Positions 1 to 11,479 of a DNA stretch of 64,000 nt are shown piece after piece. The stretch spans positions 105,427,650 to 105,491,649 of the forward strand of contig NC_057834.1 of assembly GCF_910594005.1 (NCBI RefSeq), in the 5' to 3' direction. Origin of the DNA: Cervus elaphus. Its lineage: Eukaryota > Chordata > Mammalia > Artiodactyla > Cervidae. The notes beneath the pieces were generated by a model, which was not told the origin of the DNA, made no database searches, and saw only the letters and a program-made list of their open reading frames with translations. Position 1 is the first letter of the stretch. The number at the start of each line of letters is the position of its first letter. A program made the position numbers and the translations under genes.

Positions 1-2141
1 GAAAGCACTCGACACCTCATGATTTAATAATGCCCCAGCTGACGCTTGGGTAGCTGACTTACAATGCAAAAAGGCCAGAGTTGAGGCTGAAATCCAAACC
101 TCTGGGGTCTAAGCTAGTATTCTAGTCTTGGCCCTGGGCTGCTCATGGCAAGTCAGGGATGTGGTTTAGTGGGAAGGGAAACTGGATTCCTATTGGAAGA
201 AACCTTGTGATACAAAGGGTTAAAGTTTGGGATGCTCCAAACTAGCCACACTTTGAGAACCTACCTGCTTGGTTAAACACGCTCATTCCTTTGATCTTCC
301 CAGAGAAAATGTCCCTCCCTGACCCTCATCCCAGCCACCTGCTTAGCCCCTCTCCACCTCTAGCCTAAGGTTTCCTCCTCAGGGAAGACTTTTCTCTCCC
401 AACTTGAAGGACATTGGAAATGAACACCAAGGTCCTTTCTCTGTTTCCCCAAATTCCTGGGTGTCCTCAAATTCTCCCTTACCTTTCAGATCTGATCTAA
501 TTTATTCACACTCAGCAGTGATCTGTGTCTGTCTCTAGGACTTTCCAGCACCTCAGATGACCTTTTTTGAAGAGTGAGAATGCTTGTCTTATTGTTCTCG
601 ATCACTAGAAAGTGCAAAGGCTAAATACTCTGTGAACCTCTTTTATGCTTTTTGCTTTGGAATGAAGCAATCATTCTGCCTCAACCTCATGACTGCCTTA
701 ATCTCATGTGGCTCTGCGAGAGCTTGTGGAGGTGGGACTAAAGGATTTCTGGTAGTATTCAAACCCAGGCAAGGACAAATACACCAAACAGAAAGAAAGT
801 TACTCTCAACTAGAGTCAGCAAATGTTACCGGCTTGAATTAACAACTGTTACTATATCTTAACTCACCAGGTGCCCTGACAGCAACAGGCAAAATCTGTG
901 TTTCTACAGTGTTAGATGTGCTGGCTGCCTGACATATAAATTGAACATCAGATGGTATCTTCCCATGAATTAAAATGAAAGCAAGACAGACTTGGATGCC
1001 CATTTCATGGAGTGTGTAAGTAGTAAACTCTCCCCAAGATGATGAAGCATTGCCCAGAACCTTCTGTTTTTGTGATTCAGCTCTGGTTTTGAGTTCCAGT
1101 TTTAATTCAATCACTGCCTATAGGGATTTTCTCACTGTTCCACTCACATGTCTGGTTCTCTACCTCACCAACTGAGATATGAACTCAGTTCATTCTCCTG
1201 ATTTCCTTCAGGAAAGCCACTTACAACAAGGCATTTGAGTTTAGAGACGGCTTCCCGAAAGCAGAGGAAGGGGAGGGATTTTGACTGCAGCAGCACAGAT
1301 AACTTAAAATTTCATGTTACAGATTTTTGCTTTTGAAATCCCTCTAGTCCTTGTGGCAAACTGGACTCCAGCTTCTTGCCAGGTGGCAGAGCCTGCCAGG
1401 CCCACTCCATCTCTCTCCTGTCCACTCCAGCATCTCTAGCAAACAAAATGAACTTGTCTCTTTCTTTATGCAGTGAAGTTAAACTCTCTTAAGCCTCTAC
1501 TTGCTAAATTCACACCTATACTCACTAAGATCCTTAGCAGAACAAAAGACCTTTTATGTAGCAAGATGCTTTTCTCCTTAGAAATAAAAAGCAGAAAGGC
1601 AAACAAAAATTGCCCTTGGTTCATTTGGAATCTGGGTTGGGTATGGGACTGAGATGAGGTCTTTGGTGAGTGTTGGCTGGCACAGGGTGCCCCAGACCCC
1701 AGGAAGACGGTCTGGGTTTCCAGGTATAAGGAAAACTGGCACAGAGTGCGGGGTCGCTGTGGGGCCTCTGCAGGCAAAGCGGCTCCCTTTCTGCTGACTC
1801 TGCATTCCCGGCTGCTGTCACCATTTGCTCTTTGGAAAGGGGACCGCAGAAAAACGTGCCCTGCTTAGAAATGATGAGCCACCAAGCCTTGCTGGAGGCA
1901 GAGGATGGCTGCTAAGTGCACACGTCAGGAGGATGTGGCCTGGGACCACCGTTACGACTGCCGCTAACATGCATGAGTGTGATTCTGTGCTGTGCTCCTG
2001 GGCTGAGTTGCTTCTTATCACTTCCACCAAGAGATGGGGATTTGGAAGATGGTTGACAGATCTCTGCGCAAACAGCAAAGCCTGGTGCAGGAGGCAGCTG
2101 GATCTGATGGGATGCACATATGTTGGGTCAGGAGCAAGCAA
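1..2141. other. Non-coding stretch, no repeat recognised
   Basis: No interspersed repeat, splice-flanked exon or long open frame is recognisable here. Open frames of up to 129 codons occur on both strands and overlap one another, as expected by chance. The pyrimidine-rich part near 290-500 could be an eroded L2 remnant, but I cannot support that. Confidence 0.5.
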
Positions 2142-2345
2142 GCATGTGTTAGTTGCTCAGTTGTGTCTGACTCTTTGCGACCCCATGGTCTGGGGTCAGG
2201 GGATTTATTTGTAGCAGGAATTTCTCTAGGCAAGGGTACTGGAGTGGATTGCCATTTGCTTCTCCAGGGGATCTTTCCCATCCAGGGGTGGAACCTGGGT
2301 CTCCTGCACTGCAGGCAGACTCTTTACCATCTGAACTACCAGGGA
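2142..2345 (-). mobile_element. Bov-tA SINE (tRNA-Glu-derived), antisense
   Basis: Read on the minus strand it starts at 2345 with the tRNA-like head (TTCCCTGGTAGTTCAGATGG), continues through the B-box region and ends in the Bov-A tail with AAAGAGTCAGACACAACTGA near 2150. The non-autonomous ruminant SINE is moved by BovB machinery. The copy is close to full length, about 200 bp. Confidence 0.93.
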
Positions 2346-2349
2346 ACGG

Positions 2350-2500
2350 GAGACACTGTTTTAATTCTGACTCTGCCTTGTCCTTGCTGAGTGACCTTGG
2401 ATAAGTCATTCCCTACCCTCTGGCCTCTGTTCTCTTACTATGAAATGAGGGGTCTTCGTTTTCAAAGTGTATTCCTAGGAGTTCTGTGAGTCTTGGCATG
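2350..2500 (+). repeat. MIR fragment
   Basis: The typical MIR core order is visible: 'gactctgcc', 'gagtgaccttgg', 'aagtcatt', then 'atgaaatgagggg'. This is an ancient mammalian tRNA-derived SINE, heavily diverged, abutting the Bov-tA. Confidence 0.7.
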
Positions 2501-3739
2501 CAGATGGACTGGTCAGCTGAGAAGGATGATTCCCACCCCCAAGCCCCACCAGAGCAGCTCAGCTTTTCCCTGTTTTATTGCTAGAGGGGCTAAAATTTTT
2601 CTTTGCATAAAGGATTTGGCCATAAAAGGAGTCTGAAACCTACCGCTCTAAAAGATGGCCATCTACTATCTCCTTTATCGCTGACATTACATGATTCTAG
2701 ATGGAGGCAGGAGAGAAGAATGGGTGCTGGGAAAGACGCAAGCATAAGAAAAAGGAATTCCTGCTACAAATAAATCCCCTGGCCGATCTCTCTTAATCTC
2801 TGAAAGTTTAAAGATTTAAAATCTACTTAAAAAAAAAAAACTGCAGTTCTCAGCAAATAAAGACTACTTTAAATTATTCAGGTTTGTTACACCCACAAAT
2901 CACCCATACAGTACATTCTAAATAAAAAACTAATAACTCTCTTTGCAAGAAGTGTCCCTTCCAGAGGCCACGGATAAGGCATTAACCTGTACTGGGAGAA
3001 AATAATACCAGTGATTTCCAAATTACACTCATTTTAGGAAATAACTTAAATAAATGAATTTGGCCAAATGCAGCCTGCTTATTTCCTCTGCATTGAAATG
3101 CAGGGGTAATATTTTTCTGCCAGGAAGTATTGGAAACAAAATCATTTAGAGCCATACTTAAAGAACATTTTAGAATCTTTCACAAAATTAGTTTAGTTAC
3201 ATTTCCTAAGCCTTGGCTTTTTATAGTGCTTCGAAGAGTTGGGGAGGGGCTGGGGTTGAGAGGGACCCCAGGCCTATGGGCTCAGGGTTCCACATTAAGA
3301 GATTATGGGAGTCAGCTCAGGTTACCCCCACCCACAGCAAATGCTTCTGTCTCTGCTTGTAACATTGCTCCTGAGAGTTCATCCTGACTCTAGGTGCCCC
3401 CTCCAGTCCTGGTCAATGGTCTCTCCTCGTTTCTGATAGACCTAGTTATTGAGAAATGCTTGACCCAGAGTGAGTGCTCCATGTTTGTGAACTATGTGAA
3501 TATTCTACCCTCTGGTTTTCACCCATGGGTCCTGGTCAGCCATGTGTGGAAGCCCACAGGACAACATTCCTTCCAAGGTGACCCATGAAGGCCTTTTTTT
3601 CAAGGGATATTTGAGCCATGCTGACTGGAGGAGGGAGAAGCCAGCACACATGCTTTCTCCCTTCTGCCTTGATGGCCGTGAATGGCAGGGCTTGTTCTGT
3701 GGACTTTCTCTGGATGGAAAAGCAGAAATCAATTGAAGC
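2501..3739. other. Non-coding stretch, no repeat recognised
   Basis: AT-rich DNA with a short A-run at about 2829-2840. Nothing recognisable as a gene or young repeat is present. Small open frames near 3130-3590 lack splice context and family resemblance. Confidence 0.45.
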
Positions 3740-3977
3740 AGGACATCCCTGGTGGTCCAATGACTAAGACTTCATTCCCAACACAGGGGTCCTGGGTTCG
3801 ATCCCAGGTCAGGGAACTAGATCCCACATCCTGCCACTAAGACTTCACATGCCACAACTAAAAAAAAAGATGCTGCATGCTGCAATTAAAGATCCTGTAT
3901 GCTGCAACAAAGATTGAGGATCCCGTGTGCCACAGCTAAGACCCAGCACAGCCAAATAAATAAATATTAAAAAAGAG
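3740..3977 (+). mobile_element. CHR-type SINE
   Basis: Begins 'acatccctggtggtccaatgac', followed by a well preserved pol III B box (GGTTCGATCCC, about 3797). It then has the degenerate 'tgccacaactaa' / 'tgctgcaa' repeats and an A-rich tail with AAATAAATAAA. CHR elements are tRNA-derived SINEs shared by whales, hippos and ruminants. Confidence 0.9.
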
Positions 3978-4214
3978 AAGTCAGTTGAACCATCTAAGGC
4001 TGAATAAGGCAGGGAGGGGAAGGGGACCAGGGCATGGATGAGTGTTAGGCCCAGCTGGGGACTCTCCTAAAGGCTGATGCCAAACAGTCAGGCAGTGTGT
4101 CTGAATGTCTGTTTCCTCATTTGTCAAATGAAGATAACTATGTACATTGGGTAGGATGATGGTGAGGATTCAGTCCAGGAACATTGGTTGCACACCCACC
4201 ATCTCACCTGGAAC

Positions 4215-4420
4215 TATGCAGTATCTTTGCCTTGAAGGAGTTCAGAATCTGAGGAAGAGTCAGAAATAAACAGAGCCTGGTGATGGAATGTGGAAAGCGT
4301 TGCAGTGAGAGCAAGCACAGGTGCTGGAGGGCTGAGGAGGAAGAGCCCCAGCCCAGCCAGGGCGTGGGGGTGGGGAGGGTCAAAACTGACTTCCTGGAAG
4401 ACAGAAAGATGAAGTGAAGG
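4215..4420 (-). repeat. L2 fragment, antisense
   Basis: 'gccttgaaggagttcagaatct' and 'aaaactgacttcctggaagacag' match the reverse complement of the L2 3' region in order. Ancient LINE, highly diverged. Confidence 0.5.
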
Positions 4421-4689
4421 CAGTGTCCTGTGCTTTGGGGAGGAAACCAAAATCACAGCACCTTTGGCTATTATGCTAAGAACCTGGGCTGCATTCTGGG
4501 TGATGGGAAGCCACAGAAAGGTCTGGTATAGTGATAAGGTTTGCTGATGTGTTGGAAAGTACCTGGCACATAGCTGACTCTCAATCAACGTTCATTTACA
4601 ATTTTGAACTGACATCATTTTCTCTGTTTCCCAGGAGAGTCCCTGCACATCTGTGCTTGATGCATGTGAAGTGATTCATGATGAGACAT

Positions 4690-5115
4690 TTAACGCTGTA
4701 GAAACAGCACTGAACCAGGAGTTGGGAGACTTGACTTAGCCCAGGCTCCTCTACTCACTAGGTTTCCCAGGTGGCGCTAGTGGTAAAGAACCTGCCTACC
4801 AATGCAGGAGATATAAGAGATTCAGGTTTGATACCTGGGTTTGTGAAATCCCCTGGAGGAGAGCATGGCAACCAACTCCAGTATTCTTGCCTAGAGAATC
4901 CCATGGACAGAGTAGCCTGGCAGGCTACAGTCCATGGGGTTGCAAAGAGTTGGACACGACTGAAGCAATTTAGTACACATATATGCTTCTATTCACTACG
5001 TGATTGCAAGAGAGTCACTTAATATCTCTGATACTCAGTTTCATGACCTCTAAATTGGGATTAACTGCACCCGCCCTATCTACCCAGAGTGCTGGGAGAG
5101 TAACCTGCGTCAATA
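4690..5115 (+). repeat. MIR split by a Bov-tA
   Basis: The left half (about 4690-4760) has 'accaggagttgggagacttgactta'. The right half (about 4999-5115) has 'gtgattgcaagagagtcactta' and 'cagtttcatgacctctaaattggga'. The halves are separated by the SINE at 4761-4985, so the MIR is older. Confidence 0.7.
4761..4985 (+). mobile_element. Bov-tA SINE nested in MIR
   Basis: Full-length head (GGTTTCCCAGGTGGCGCTAG) through the tail (TTGGACACGACTGAAG). Near-identical flanks 'tctactcacta' (4750-4760) and 'tctattcacta' (4988-4998) form an 11-bp target-site duplication with one mismatch. Confidence 0.93.
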
Positions 5116-5812
5116 TCCAGGGGCTCATGCTGTGTTTTTTGTGACTCTCCAGTGGGTGCTGGGGGTCTAAGCTCCTAGGGTGGGGAAGGAGCCGTAGGTA
5201 GGGTCGTGAGGACAGAGTTTTGGGAGGGTGTAAATACATATCTTCCTTTTCTTTCTCAACCTGCACCTCCCAAGTGAGAGAAATGTATGCTGTGTGCATC
5301 TCGAGATGGCTGAGCAGAGTGGCTGAGGATGGAAATAGCCCTGCTGATTTATGAGCAGGAGGCAGATTTGCTTTAATATCGCAACACAAGAAAGTCAGGT
5401 CTCTTAAATAATATGGCTTGCAGATTTACGGCTGTGCTGCGTGTTCGCCTCGGCGCTGTCTCTGACCATGGACGGTGCTTTACTCTGGAAAGGCTGAAGT
5501 CAGCAACTTTCGAGACGCTGGGAAATAGATCCAGTGGCAGCAGCCAGTCCACTGGGTCAGCTGTTTTCTGCAGGCGCTCCACTCCCTCCCACCACTTTGT
5601 CATATGTTGTCAGGACTCGGGGGACCTTCCCAGCAGGTCTGGGACTGCTTTGGGTCTTGTGAAGCCAGATGTATAGCAGAGAGAAAGGGCCGGCACTCTC
5701 AGGACACTTGGGAGATGCCAGGAAGCTCCAGCATTACCTTTGCCCATAGTCATTGGTCTTGGCCGCTGACACGTAAGGTTTCTTTCCCTTAAGATTGTTT
5801 GAAAAATTGCAA
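5116..5812. other. Non-coding stretch with CpG-dense patch
   Basis: No repeat recognised. From about 5429 to 5577 CpG dinucleotides are unusually frequent for this window (about nine in 150 bp). Overlapping open frames of 76 and 87 codons cross the patch on both strands, but none resembles a known protein and no convincing splice pair flanks it. Confidence 0.45.
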
Positions 5813-6175
5813 GTACAGTCATCCCTCAGTATCCATGGGGGATTGGTTCCAAGAGCCATTCCAAGGATGTTCAAGTCCCTTATATAAAATGCTGTAACAC
5901 AAAAGCCATTAGGTTCTCTCTCCACTTCTCATCTCTCTTACTTTTTGCCTGTCTCTTTCATTCTGTCCCCTGCCCTGCTCTGACATTGTCATGCCCCCAA
6001 CCCCCCGCACAGCCCCAGACTGGCTTCCAGTGTTCTTCTGGTCCATGTGGTGAAAAATAAGGCTTCTGACAATCCCAAAGCATTAAAAAATGCTGCAGTT
6101 CAATTAATACAGTTGGTCCTCCACATCCGTGGGTTTCATATCCTCAGATACTGAGGCCCCACTGCATCTCAGGAG
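5813..6175. repeat. MER2-like Tigger DNA transposon remnants
   Basis: 'acagtcatccctcagtatcc' with 'ggggattggttccaagag' (5816-5860) resembles a MER2 terminus. 'cagttggtcctccacatccg' (6112-6131) resembles the companion portion. About 200 bp between them is not clearly part of the element. Family assignment is from memory. Confidence 0.55.
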
Positions 6176-6204
6176 AGGGGAAACAGTGAAACACTGGTTC
6201 CTAA

Positions 6205-6475
6205 AAATAATAAGGTACTTATTCTACAAATTTTTAGAAAGCACTTGTTATATAACTCCAGCACTGTTCTAAGTGCTTTATAGCTATTGACTACTTTATA
6301 GCCCCCTGAGGTATGTCTGCTATTATCTCCATGGTACAGATGAAGAAATTGAAGTAAGTGCCTGAAGTAAGTAACTTGTCTGAGGTCCCAGGGCTAGTGA
6401 GAGGTGGAGACGGATTTTGAACCCAAAGGTCTGGTTCTGTAGTTCGTGTTCATAGTCACTATGCTATCAATAACA
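6205..6475 (-). repeat. MIR, antisense, near complete
   Basis: Shows the reverse-complement MIR order: 'gcactgttctaagtgctttat', 'cctgaggtatgtctgctattat', 'acagatgaagaaattga', 'taagtaacttgtctgaggtc' and 'ttttgaacccaaaggtctg'. Confidence 0.85.
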
Positions 6476-6506
6476 GCACAACATGAATTACAGTAGTTAT
6501 GCATGG

Positions 6507-6661
6507 GGACTTCCCTGATGGTCCAATGGCAGGGGATGTGGGTTCAATCCCTGATTGGGGGGGGGGCGGAGCTGAGATCCTACATTCCCGAAGGCCAAAA
6601 AACCAGAACATAAACAACAGAAGCAATGTTGTAACAAATTCAATAAAGACTTTAAAAAATA
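6507..6661 (+). mobile_element. CHR-type SINE, shortened
   Basis: Head 'gggacttccctgatggtccaatgg', B-box-like 'ggttcaatccctg', a G-run, then the subfamily tail with 'agaagcaatgttgtaacaaa' and 'aataaagactttaaaaaat'. It lies between two antisense MIR copies. Confidence 0.88.
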
Positions 6662-6664
6662 CTG

Positions 6665-6885
6665 ATGCACAGTCACTGAATACTGGACACCAGGCACTAC
6701 GATTAACACTTTTCATGCACCTCATTTCCTCCTCTCCTAACCCTGTGAGGTATGTACTATGATGACCATCCCCATCTCATAGAAGAGAAAGCTAAGCACA
6801 CCGCTTCCTGAAGACCACATAGGGAGCAAATGGCACAGCTGGGATTTAAACTCCGGCAATCTGACTCAAAACTGCTAAATGTGAA
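6665..6885 (-). repeat. MIR, antisense
   Basis: 'accaggcactacgattaacact', 'ctgtgaggtatgtactatgatg' and 'cacagctgggatttaaactc' follow the reverse MIR consensus. It is separate from the copy upstream of the CHR element, because both contain the same MIR segments. Confidence 0.75.
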
Positions 6886-7494
6886 TGTGGTGATTGAATT
6901 TTTTCACCTGTACTTTGGGGAAGGAAGTGATGAAAAGAGGGAGGGAGCTGTTAAGGTGAAATGTGGGAATACTATGGTACCTATTTTAGTTTGTGCCAAG
7001 GGATGTCCCGGTTGGTTGTGCCACTGGGTTTGGAGCGTGAAGGGTGATCAAGACACCATGGAAACTGCCATGTACGGAGCAACCAGGCTTCCTGCACCCT
7101 TTGTTCTCATTAACAGGAACATTTGACTTCTTTTCTGTCTACTACTTCTGTCTTCAGTCTACTAGCTCAGCAGCTCCATCAGCTATCAGAAATATTCCGT
7201 ATCTTGGGGTCTTTTGTCCTGCCCTTGCGAGAAGATCTCTTCTCGTCCACCTTTGGCACTCAAGTCTCTGACTTCTTCCTGTACTCAAAGGTCCACTTTG
7301 ACGATCTATGTTCTACCTCCTGTGAGACTAACCCTTGCTTTGCTTTCTCCAGCCTCCCAAATGCTGGGGGCTTGACTCAGATCTCCAGACCTGTGAATGG
7401 GTCTTGTTCTTTATTGCTGTCAAACCTCTCTATGTGGATGGGACACCAGCTTTCATCCCTCCATTCATTCAGTGCTGGTCTGTGGAGCTGAGAG
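6886..7494. other. Non-coding stretch, possible L2 remnants
   Basis: Overlapping open frames of 65-122 codons occur on the + strand from 6830 to 7625, but composition and lack of family resemblance argue against coding. No confident repeat call. Confidence 0.4.
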
Positions 7495-8660
7495 GGCAAT
7501 ACCATGTGCCTGGCACCGTGTTAGATGTTGGGGATGCAGAAATGCACAACAATTGGTCCCTCCCAACAAAGAACTCACAATCCGGCAGGCATGAGACAAA
7601 TGTGCAATTACAGTACAGAGGATGAAGTGGTGTGGTAGTGTGAGCATGTGGCATTGTAGCAGCAGAGAAGACTCCTGAGGTCACATGGAGTGTGTATGTG
7701 TGTGTGTGCAGGCTAATGTATGTGGACCGGGGGTGAGGGAGACATGCAGAGAGGGAGGAAAGTTTGGGGAAATCGCAAAGGTGAAGATTCTCCAGTGTGG
7801 AACAGCATGACAGTCTTCGTAACTCTTAGCAGCCTGGTTTGGAGTCAGGGGACACGGGAGGGACTTAGGAGGGCATGGCAGCCTAAACTAGAAGGTAGGG
7901 GAGAGAACACGGGGGGCCTTGTGTGCTGAGCTAGGGGATTAAAAGTTAGATGCAGAGCCAGTAGGAGATGGGCACGCTTATTATCACCTTTCAGTGTGGC
8001 CCACTCAGGCTTGCTGAGACCTGAACTTGTGCTCAACCCCCTGCTCTCTAAAAACGTGCCGTCTTCTCATTCTGCATATACTCCAGTCAAATCGGGTCCC
8101 ACCCACTAGACTGAACTTCCTGCAGTTCCATGAGATACTCTGCCCATTCGGAGCCCATTCATGGGCTCTGCTCCTGGGGCCCACTACTCCCGGGCCATCT
8201 GAGGGACAGCAGGCAAACAAGGGAGTGGGTCCAGAGAGAGTGGGAGGAGGGGAGTTAGGATCCACGGTAGGGAAGGAGACAAAGGGCATGCCATGAGGGG
8301 CGCCATGGGCCAGGGAAAGAACTTGACCTTGCACTTTAATTGAGATGGAGAGTCATTGGAGGGTTTAAACACAGACATGACATAATCTGATTAAGGTTTT
8401 AATAGGATCATGCCAACTGCAGTGTTGAGAAAAAACTGTAGAGTGGCGGGGATGAAAGCAGGGAGACTAGTTAGGAGGCTTTTGCCTAATTCAGGTGGGA
8501 GATGATGGCAGCTTGAATGCGGGTGAGAGTGGCAGAAGTGGTTGGATTTGGGGCATATTTAGGAGTAGAGGTAATAGAATTTCCTGCTGTATTGGATGTG
8601 GATTGTGAGAAAAGAGAGGAGCCAGGGATGGCTCCCAGGTTTATGGCCCGTGCAGTAGAA
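7495..8660 (-). repeat. L2 LINE, antisense, long but eroded
   Basis: In reverse orientation the L2 3' region is followed over more than 1 kb: 'atgtgcctggcaccgtgtta', later 'tcattggagggtttaaac', 'gacatgacataatctgatta', 'agttaggaggcttttgccta' and 'tattggatgtggattgtgag'. About 330 bp near 7985-8320 does not fit L2 and may be an insertion or unalignable. A short TG run lies at 7691-7709. Confidence 0.72.
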
Positions 8661-9559
8661 TGGCAGGGTTGCCACTGACTGATGTGAGCAAGACTTCTGC
8701 GTCTATAACCTGCTTGTCAGTGTCCCTGGCAGACTTTGCATTAAGTGTGGGGTGTCAAGGGGATGAATGGAGAGACCCAGGAGATTCAGGGGATGCTTGG
8801 GGAGTGGCGTCATGGCCCTGCGGCTCCCACCGCAGGGTCGAAGATTTGCAATTTCATTACAGGAAGCCTTCATTTCTGGAAAATACGAGTAACTAAGTCA
8901 CTTCAGTCTATTTTCCATATTTAGATATTTCCGGGCACCTGCGGGCCGCATCCACAGCCCCACTATATCTCTCAGAAGGTGCTGTCTTCTCTTGCCTTTT
9001 GCTAAGTGACAGGATTTACCGTGGCCCCTTGCATTAGGTTTAAATCAGGCTCTGTGATGTCGACATTTTGCTAAGCAGGAGCTCTGGTGCAGGGACTCAG
9101 TAATGAATGGGTCTTTCCACAAGCCTGGTGCATTTAATAACTGCTAGGTTATCCCCAAGTGATTTCCATGGGAGTGGACCCAAAATTGCCTATCAGTGCA
9201 AATGAAGTATGCCACAATTTCCCCTGCTTCCCAGTTACTCTCTTGTTTCAGCACCACCTGCTCTTAGTATATTCCACCAGGGCTGACCATGCCAGCATCG
9301 TCATTAAGGGCTTTGTCTTTCTGTGATGTGTAACTCATCATTGCATTGGCCTGTCCCTGCTCAGTGGCTAAAAGAAGTATTTGGCAGTGTGTCAGCAAAT
9401 CTCTGGTCTGAGGGGCCAAAAATAAGCTGCCCCTTTAATATCAGAAGAGACTTAGAACCCATTGGTATAAGTGTACCGCATCAATATGTTGTGTGTGTAA
9501 ATTATTCTTGGCATCAGGGTAAATTTTACCCGGGCATGGTATGTGGAAAGACCAGGGAT
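8661..9559. other. Low-repeat stretch, possible conserved non-coding DNA
   Basis: No repeat is recognised between the L2 and the next MIR. A GC-rich perfect 8-bp inverted repeat (CCCTGCGG, loop of 6, CCGCAGGG; 8816-8837) sits at its left. CpG content around 8811-9062 is slightly raised. No gene evidence. Confidence 0.4.
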
Positions 9560-9745
9560 TTTGGTGTCAGAAGGGACTGGGCTCAAATCCTAGTTTTATG
9601 ATTTACTAAGCTGGTGACTTTAGGCAAGTTAATTGTGTTAATTAAATGCTTTGTGTTTCCCCAGCAGTAACATGGGTGTGGTTCCTGCCTCACGGGATTA
9701 CCGTGAGTAGTAACAGAGCACATGGGAAGCATGAGGACTGGCCTC
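9560..9745 (+). repeat. MIR
   Basis: 'gggctcaaatcctagtttta', 'ggtgactttaggcaagtta', 'gttcctgcctcacgggatta' and 'gagtagtaacagagcac' follow the MIR consensus in order. A GTGAGT inside it is a repeat coincidence, not a splice donor. Confidence 0.75.
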
Positions 9746-9859
9746 TCACACGGTCCTCTCCTGCTACATGTCATTGCCTCCCGCTGTCTTATGTGTGTGG
9801 TCTTGTGAGTCTTCTCATCTGCAAAATGGGGGTAAGCTGGACACAGCTAGAGGTGGAGA

Positions 9860-10100
9860 GCACCAGCTCTAGAGCCAGGGAAACTTGGGCCTGAGACCTG
9901 GTTCTACCTCTTACCAGTCACATGACCTTGGGAAATTACTTAATCTCCTTGTACTCAGTTCTGTATTTGAAAAACAGAGATAATAATAATTCAGGCTTCA
10001 AAAGATTGTTTTAGGGATTAGGCAAGTTAATTAATTCCTGGAAAAGCCCTGGAACAGTGTTGGGCATAGAGCAGAGCTCTACAAAATGTTAGCCATCATT
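9860..10100 (+). repeat. MIR, near complete
   Basis: 'agagccagggaaacttgggc', 'gtcacatgaccttgggaaat', 'tacttaatctccttgtactc', 'gagataataataattcagg' and 'ctacaaaatgttagccatca' follow MIR from the core to its 3' end. Confidence 0.88.
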
Positions 10101-10204
10101 CTGAAAGGTCCCTTTTTCATCAATGTGATATTTCATTTGTAGTTAATAAGTTATATCACCCTTGCAAAGTCAATTCAGATACTTGATGTCATTTGATTCT
10201 CATA

Positions 10205-10600
10205 ATTTTAGGAGGTAGGTGAAAAGGTTATTTATTTATTTTATTTTATTATTTGCATTCAGTTTATCTAATTTTTAAAGAACTTTTAATTTTGTACTGT
10301 GGTATAGCCAATCAACTCGGATGGTAAAGAATCTTCCTGCAACGCAGGAGACCTGGGTTTGATCCCTGGGTTGGGAACATACCTGGAGAAGGAAATGGCA
10401 ACCCACTCCAGTATTCTTGCCTGAAGAATCCTATGGACAGGGGAGCCTGGTGGGCTCTAGTCCATGGAGTCACAAAGAGTCAGACACGACTGAGTGACTA
10501 ACACTTTCACTTTCATAGCCCAACAACAATATTGTGATAGTTTCAGGGGAACAATGAAGGGACTCAGCCATACACACACATGTGGAGTTTTTTGAACTAT
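10205..10600 (-). repeat. L1 3' end, antisense, split by Bov-tA
   Basis: Left piece: 'taatttttaaagaacttttaa', 'gtactgtggtatagcc'. Right piece: 'caacaatattgtgatagttt', 'gggactcagccatacac'. Together they read as the reverse complement of a ruminant L1 3' end. The Bov-tA at 10312-10518 separates them. Confidence 0.7.
10312..10518 (+). mobile_element. Bov-tA SINE nested in L1
   Basis: Clear Bov-tA from 'tcggatggtaaagaatc' to 'gactaacactttcacttt'. The very 5' head is missing. Flanks 'atagccaatcaac' and 'atagcccaacaac' look like a degraded target-site duplication. Confidence 0.92.
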
Positions 10601-10873
10601 CATTTAATATATGGGAAACTCTGAGACATAGCAATGAGGTCACAGACTAAGGTCACAGACTAGGTTAGTGGCAAAGCCCAAATCAGGCCATGTCTACTCT
10701 TAGTTCTCCCTACCGTATGATTCTGACTGGCATCACCAGCTGAGTGAAGCTTATGGACCAAGTCCCTGGAATGGTATAGACCCTGGTGGCCCATGTAACT
10801 TGAATCTATGACCCTGTCCTCATTCAGAATAATAGAATCATACAGGTTTATTGAGCATTCTCCTTGTGTCAGG

Positions 10874-10877
<4 letters not shown>

Positions 10878-10920
<43 letters not shown>

Positions 10921-10934
10921 ATTATATATATATA
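10878..10934. repeat. (AT)n microsatellite
   Basis: About 57 bp of almost pure AT dinucleotides with a few TT interruptions. It interrupts an antisense MIR-like piece starting near 10835 ('tttattgagcattctccttg'). Confidence 0.95.
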
Positions 10935-11079
10935 ATCTTGTTAAATAACCCAGCAACCTTTATATCCTAGTTAATTACTGGCAGCACTTGGTGTTGAAAA
11001 CAAAAATACTGGTTATTTCAAGCCAAATTTGATTCCTTCCCTTTCTCTTATGGGTGCTGCCAGCTTTGTAGGTATTTGC

Positions 11080-11420
11080 AGCAGGTTTACAGTGGTGGAA
11101 GCCAGGCTGGTTAGGAAGGCACTATGGTGCAAAGCTTCCTCTCCTTCACCACTAAGACACTCATGTGGAATGAAGAACCACTGGAGGGTTTTGATCAGAA
11201 GAGTAACATGACATATTTCAAAGAATCATGACTAGATGATGGATAAAGAATGAATTTTGGAGAAGGGGAACTCATGGAGAGAAAGACTATTGAGGACTTT
11301 TCTAATAATCCAGGGAAAAGAAGATGCTGGGTTGGATCCAGATGGGACCAGTGGAATGGGTAAAAAATAGGTCAGTTCTAGACATTCTTGGAATGTAGAA
11401 TCAACAGGATTGTCTCCAAA
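11080..11420 (-). repeat. L2 fragment, antisense
   Basis: 'gaaccactggagggttttga', 'cagaagagtaacatgacata' and 'ttttctaataatccagggaa' match the reverse L2 body in order. Confidence 0.65.
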
Positions 11421-11479
11421 TCATTGTTGACTAAACTGTGTTAACTTGCCTTAAGAATATGGTCTCTATTGAGGGTTTT

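Noticed and set aside
2767..2840. AAATAAAT followed by a 12-A run, as in a retrocopy
   Set aside because: The spacing of more than 50 nt is too long and there is no mRNA-like sequence upstream that I recognise.
3797..3810. tRNA-like B box (GGTTCGATCCC) suggesting a tRNA gene
   Set aside because: It belongs to a CHR SINE; no tRNA cloverleaf or anticodon arm is present.
4208..4248. Minus-strand exon-like interval with good acceptor and CAG/GTGAGA donor
   Set aside because: Only about 41 nt and sits in antisense L2 sequence, so the splice motifs are likely coincidental.
9661..9706. CCCCAGCAG acceptor with ACC/GTGAGT donor
   Set aside because: Both sites are part of a MIR copy; the interval is repeat, not a supported exon.
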